A stretch of 64,000 nt of DNA from Halobaculum rubrum (GTDB taxonomy: Archaea; Halobacteriota; Halobacteria; Halobacteriales; Haloferacaceae), in NCBI RefSeq assembly GCF_019880225.1, contig NZ_CP082284.1:496001-560000 (forward strand). The letters run 5' to 3'. Shown in pieces: positions 60,910 to 64,000 of the stretch. Made by a program: the position numbers and the translations under genes. The number at the start of each line of letters is the position of its first letter. Position 1 is the stretch's first letter. A model generated the notes under the pieces. The model saw only the letters and a program-made list of their open reading frames with translations, had not been told where the DNA came from and searched no databases.

Positions 60910-61347
60910 TCAGTCGGCCGGGTTCTCCGACTCGACTTCCGCGAGGTACTTGCAGGCGTCCGTCTCGGCGTCGAAGCAGTCGGGACACTCCGAGGAGCGG
61001 TCGATGATTGTGTCGAGGCGCTCGGCGACGGTGTCGTCGATGACCGCCTCCAGCGAGCGCGCCTCCGCGCGGAACTCCTCGACCTCGAGGACGTTCGCGA
61101 GGAACCGCTCGATGATGCAGTAGTTCGACAGCGCCTCGCGGGCCCGGACGATCCCCTCGTCGGTGAGCGAGACGCCCTTGTACTTCTCGTGTTCGGCGAG
61201 GCCGCGCCCCTCGAGTTTGCCGATCATCTCGTTGGCGGAGGCGGGGCTCACGTCGAGCGCGTCCGCGACCGCGCCCGTCGAGGCGGGGCCGTCCTCCATC
61301 TCCTGGACGAGATAGATGGCTTTCAGGTACTGATCTGCCGTGTTCAT
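60910..61347 (-). CDS. SirR/DtxR-family metal-dependent regulator
   Basis: A 145-residue iron-dependent repressor. The winged helix spans about residues 1-65 (YLKAIYLVQEMEDGPASTGA, SPASANEMIGKLEGRGL), followed by a helical dimerisation/metal domain with NYCIIERFLANVLEVEEFR. The SH3 domain of long DtxR proteins is absent; a Cys-rich tail (CPDCFDAETDAC) replaces it. ATG 61347 is 2 bases from the end of the ferritin-like gene, so both are one unit. Metal identity (Fe or Mn) is not decided. Confidence 0.9.
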   Translation of the reverse strand: MNTADQYLKAIYLVQEMEDGPASTGAVADALDVSPASANEMIGKLEGRGLAEHEKYKGVSLTDEGIVRAREALSNYCIIERFLANVLEVEEFRAEARSLEAVIDDTVAERLDTIIDRSSECPDCFDAETDACKYLAEVESENPAD

Positions 61348-61349
61348 CG

Positions 61350-61835
61350 TTATCGCCGCTCCATGATCTCCGTTACCTCCTCGACGCCCGCTTCCTCCTC
61401 CGCGCGGATCCCCCGGAGCGTGTCGAGCACCCGGTCGCGGTCGACGGAGAACGACGAGTCGCTCCCCTCGATCGCCTCGATGAGGTCGTCGTAGAACTTG
61501 TAGGCCGTCTCCTCGTTACACAGCTGGTCGTACAGCACGCCGTCGAAGTCCTCCGGCTTCGTCTTCCCGTACTGCGCCTCGACGAGCGCCTCGATCTCCT
61601 CGTAGGAGACGGACTCGGCGTCGAGTTCGCCGATGAGCGCCTCGAGCCGGTCGCGGTGGTCGGCCGACTCCTCGGCCGCGTGCCGCAACAACGCCTCGAT
61701 CTCGGCGTCGCCGTCGCCGACCATCTCACGGTGGTGCTGGGTCGACCGCGCCTCCACGACCTCCTCGAGCACCACGCCGATCTGGAGGAGCCGGGCGAGC
61801 TGGTGATCGGAGGTGACCCGCTGTCCCACGCTCAC
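61350..61835 (-). CDS. Ferritin-like four-helix protein
   Basis: A 161-residue protein with ferritin/rubrerythrin-type helices. Metal ligands appear in LEEVVEARSTQHH, AAEESADHRDRLEAL, and ETAYKFYDDLIEAIEGS (Glu/His spaced as in ferritin-like folds). Overall the pattern fits iron storage or detoxification in the DUF2383/ferritin-like group. GTG 61835 is the start. It is the first gene of the unit with the SirR-type regulator, linking the pair to iron homeostasis. Confidence 0.8.
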   Translation of the reverse strand: MSVGQRVTSDHQLARLLQIGVVLEEVVEARSTQHHREMVGDGDAEIEALLRHAAEESADHRDRLEALIGELDAESVSYEEIEALVEAQYGKTKPEDFDGVLYDQLCNEETAYKFYDDLIEAIEGSDSSFSVDRDRVLDTLRGIRAEEEAGVEEVTEIMERR

Positions 61836-62019
61836 GGGCGATCACCCGTCGGCGTGACGGCGAGGGCCCCGTCGCCGATCGGTTCCACGGTCATCGATTG
61901 GGCGTCGGAGGACAGCGACCGTAAGCCTTCCCCTCGCCCTCCGCGGGTGCCGCCACCTCCCGAAGCCCGCACCGTCCCGACGCCGAACGCTCAAGCCGGC
62001 CGGCGTCCAACGGCCCCCG

Positions 62020-63333
62020 ATGGCAGCCCCGAGCGACGAGCAGTCGGCGACGACGACCCCGGCCAGCGACCGCCGCGAACGGGTGGCGCTCGCGCTCGTC
62101 GTGTACGCCGTGTTGCTCGCGCAGACGCTCGTGTATCCCGGCGTCGACCTGCTCACGGCCGAGTTCGGCGGACGCGGCGTCGCCGGGCCGACGCTGTTTC
62201 TCGCCGTCGAGTTCGCCGCCTTCGCGCTGTTTGCCGGCCCCTGGGGGACGCTCTCCGACCGGCTCGGCGAGCGGCGCCGGCTGGTCGCGGTCGCGGCCGG
62301 CGGCGGCGCGGCCGGCTACCTCGCGCTCGCGGCCGTCGCCGGCGGCGGACCGTCCTTCCTGGCGGCGCTGCTGCTGCGGGGGATCCAAGGTGCGATGACC
62401 GTCGGCGCGCTCTCGCTCGCGATCTCGGCGCTCGCGGACCGCTCGGGCGGCAACGGGCGGAACATGGGCGTCGCCGGCATCGCGATCGGTCTCGGGACCG
62501 CGACCGGCGCGCCGCTGGGCGGCCAGCTGTTCGAGATCGGCGCGACCGTCCCGCTGTACGCCGCCGCCGGACTGCTCGGCATCGCCGCGGCGGGGTCGCT
62601 CGCGATCCCCGATAGGCCGCCGGCTCCGACGCGAGCGACGGGGGACGGTCCGACCGCCGACGCCGCCACCGATGCCGCCGCCGGCGACGATGGCAGCCAC
62701 CCCGACCACGGCGGACTGACGGCGCTGCTCTCGGGTCTGCGGGATAGACGCGAGCTCGCCGTCCCGTACGCGTTCGCGTTCGCCGACCGCCTCGTCGCCG
62801 GCTTCTTCGCGCTCGTGGGAACGCTGTACTTCCGCGAGGCGTTCGGGCTCGGACCCGGGGCGACGGGGCTGCTGCTGGCGGCGTTTTTCGCGCCGTTCGC
62901 GCTGCTGCAGTACCCGTTCGGCCTGCTCTCGGACCGGATCGGCCGGGTTGTTCCCATCGGTGCCGGGTCGGCCGTCTTCGGCCTCGCCGTGATCGCGGTC
63001 GGCTTCGCGCCGTCGGTGCCGGCGGTCGCCGCGACGATGGTCGTCGTGGGCGTGCTCGGCGCGCTGATGGCGCCGGCGACGCTCGCGCTCGTCGTCGACC
63101 TGGGGGGCGAGGACGGCCGCGGCGCCGCAGTCGCGGGGTTCAACGCCGCCGGCAGCCTTGGCTTCCTCGCGGGGTCGCTGGTCGGGGGCGCCGTCGCCGC
63201 CGAGTTCGGCTTCGCCGCCGCGTTCGTCGTCGCCGGCGGGAGCGAGTTCCTCCTCGCGGTGGCGACGCTGCCGGCGCTGGTCCGGCTGGGTCGCCGGAGC
63301 GGACGGACGGCGGTGTTCAGCGGCGGCGACTGA
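62020..63333 (+). CDS. MFS transporter
   Basis: A 437-residue major facilitator with ~12 helices and a hydrophilic loop after helix 6 (residues ~198-232, Asp/Thr/Ala-rich). The signature between helices 2 and 3 is GPWGTLSDRLGERRRL, and the repeat in the second half is GLLSDRIGRVV. The substrate is not decided; drug or sugar efflux are possible. The gene is divergent from the ferritin-like gene across 184 bases. Confidence 0.9.
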   Translation: MAAPSDEQSATTTPASDRRERVALALVVYAVLLAQTLVYPGVDLLTAEFGGRGVAGPTLFLAVEFAAFALFAGPWGTLSDRLGERRRLVAVAAGGGAAGYLALAAVAGGGPSFLAALLLRGIQGAMTVGALSLAISALADRSGGNGRNMGVAGIAIGLGTATGAPLGGQLFEIGATVPLYAAAGLLGIAAAGSLAIPDRPPAPTRATGDGPTADAATDAAAGDDGSHPDHGGLTALLSGLRDRRELAVPYAFAFADRLVAGFFALVGTLYFREAFGLGPGATGLLLAAFFAPFALLQYPFGLLSDRIGRVVPIGAGSAVFGLAVIAVGFAPSVPAVAATMVVVGVLGALMAPATLALVVDLGGEDGRGAAVAGFNAAGSLGFLAGSLVGGAVAAEFGFAAAFVVAGGSEFLLAVATLPALVRLGRRSGRTAVFSGGD

Positions 63334-63461
63334 GCCGGACAGTAACTGAGCGGCGGCGGCGACTGAGCCGGGCGACGACCACGTCGGACGACGACAGTGG
63401 CCGGCGGCGGCGTTCGGCAGGCAAGGCTGATGCCCGAGGCCGTCGACCGTCCACGTAACCG

Positions 63462-64000
63462 ATGCCAGACCGCGAGTACGACGTCGTCCTCTGGGGCGCC
63501 ACCGGGTTCACCGGCCGGCTCGTCGCCGAGTACCTCGCCGACAGCTACGGCGCGAGCGACCTCGACTGGGCGCTGGCCGGGCGCAGCGAGGAGCGACTCG
63601 CCGGCGTCCGCGACGAGTTGGCCGCCCGCGACGACGCCCTCGCCTCGCTCGACCTCCTCACGGGCGACGCGTTGGACCGCGAGAGCCTCGATCGGATCGC
63701 GGCACGCACCGCAGTGGTCTGCACGACCGTCGGTCCCTACGCGAAATACGGCTCCGACCTCGTCGCCGCCTGCGTCGAACACGGGACGAACTACTGCGAC
63801 CTCTCGGGCGAAGTCCACTGGATGCGCCGGACGATCGACGAACACCACGAGCGTGCTCGCGAGACCGGCGCGCGGATCGTCCACGGCTGTGGCTTCGACT
63901 CGGTGCCGAGCGACCTCGGCACGCTGTTGCTCCAGACGCACGCAGACGAGGAGTTCGGGACCTCCTGCGACGAGGTGCGCGGGTTGGTCTCGATCCGCGG
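63462..64000 (+). CDS. Saccharopine dehydrogenase-family oxidoreductase, N-terminal part (3' end outside window)
   Basis: The frame stays open to the window end, giving the first 179 residues. The NAD(P) motif is VVLWGATGFTGRLVAEYLAD, with WALAGRSEERL and the substrate-pocket block NYCDLSGEVHWMRRTIDEHH, followed by IVHGCGFDSVPSDLGTLLL. These are typical of the saccharopine dehydrogenase/trans-acting enoyl reductase family. ATG 63462 follows a haloarchaeal intergenic stretch of 128 bases. The reaction is unknown without the C-terminus. Confidence 0.88.
   Translation, partial: MPDREYDVVLWGATGFTGRLVAEYLADSYGASDLDWALAGRSEERLAGVRDELAARDDALASLDLLTGDALDRESLDRIAARTAVVCTTVGPYAKYGSDLVAACVEHGTNYCDLSGEVHWMRRTIDEHHERARETGARIVHGCGFDSVPSDLGTLLLQTHADEEFGTSCDEVRGLVSIR

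Noticed and set aside
1-64000. CRISPR array, IS element or integrase
   Set aside because: No regular direct-repeat/spacer pattern and no transposase or recombinase motif was found in any frame. The only repeats seen are the short ones listed.

Overview
The window is a single stretch of haloarchaeal chromosome (class Halobacteria; composition and gene set suggest the Halorubrum/Haloferax side, but the genus is inference). Evidence: very high G+C, strongly acidic proteins, archaeal information machinery (TFB, the proteasomal ATPase PAN, membrane LonB, HerA/NurA), archaeal aromatic biosynthesis enzymes, a halocyanin, a HalOD1 protein and many small haloarchaea-type hypothetical proteins. TATA boxes about 25-30 bases upstream of start codons point to leaderless transcripts, as is usual in this group. 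I see no transposase, IS element, integrase or CRISPR array; this reads as core chromosome.

Layout. 1-3.2 kb: tail of a radical SAM/HhH protein, an MBL hydrolase, a DUF7511-type protein, a YkgJ-type cysteine cluster protein and a TRAM protein. 3.2-8.3 kb: a secreted CARDB-like protein, a universal stress protein, then HerA helicase and NurA nuclease with a small opposite-strand gene between them. 8.4-14.5 kb: HAD hydrolase, DUF2240, PAN, a small winged-helix regulator, a BtuF-like protein, TFB, aroD. 15-20.3 kb: leftward aromatic block trpC-trpB-trpA, ADTH synthase, DHQ synthase II. 20.5-24.5 kb: an O6-alkylguanine transferase-like protein lacking its cysteine, a membrane protein, a CPBP protease and LonB. 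24.7-27.7 kb: nadM, SAM hydroxide adenosyltransferase and TRIC channel operon, then an amidohydrolase-like protein. 27.8-33.9 kb: glycosyltransferase, winged-helix paralogue, F420/FMN PPOX protein, methyltransferase, Usp, KaiC-like ATPase, NAD kinase.

34-41.7 kb: HD hydrolase, carB, DUF5815-type protein, an FAD amine-oxidase-like protein and isocitrate dehydrogenase. 41.8-47.6 kb: a Gfo/Idh-aldo/keto reductase fusion overlapping a CDP-alcohol phosphatidyltransferase, an asparaginase-like Ntn hydrolase, DUF63, a small membrane protein and deoC. 47.7-52.5 kb: a PQQ-repeat lipoprotein, the tRNA methylthiotransferase e-MtaB, signal peptidase I and a CDF transporter. 52.6-57.8 kb: a cytochrome b complex locus (split PetB/PetD, halocyanin and five small membrane proteins). 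57.9-64 kb: nth, two microproteins, a HalOD1 protein, a peroxiredoxin, tRNA-Gln(UUG), a SirR-type regulator with a ferritin-like partner, an MFS transporter and the start of a saccharopine dehydrogenase-family gene.

How the genes work together: the clearest units are the trpCBA/ADTHS/DHQS block with aroD (aromatic amino acids), HerA-NurA (DNA-end processing), lonB-CPBP (membrane proteolysis), nadM-SAM hydrolase-TRIC, the Gfo-AKR/CDP-alcohol transferase pair, SirR-ferritin-like (iron) and the cytochrome b/halocyanin locus (respiratory electron transfer). The last, which shows no Rieske gene, is the best candidate for an incompletely described system.
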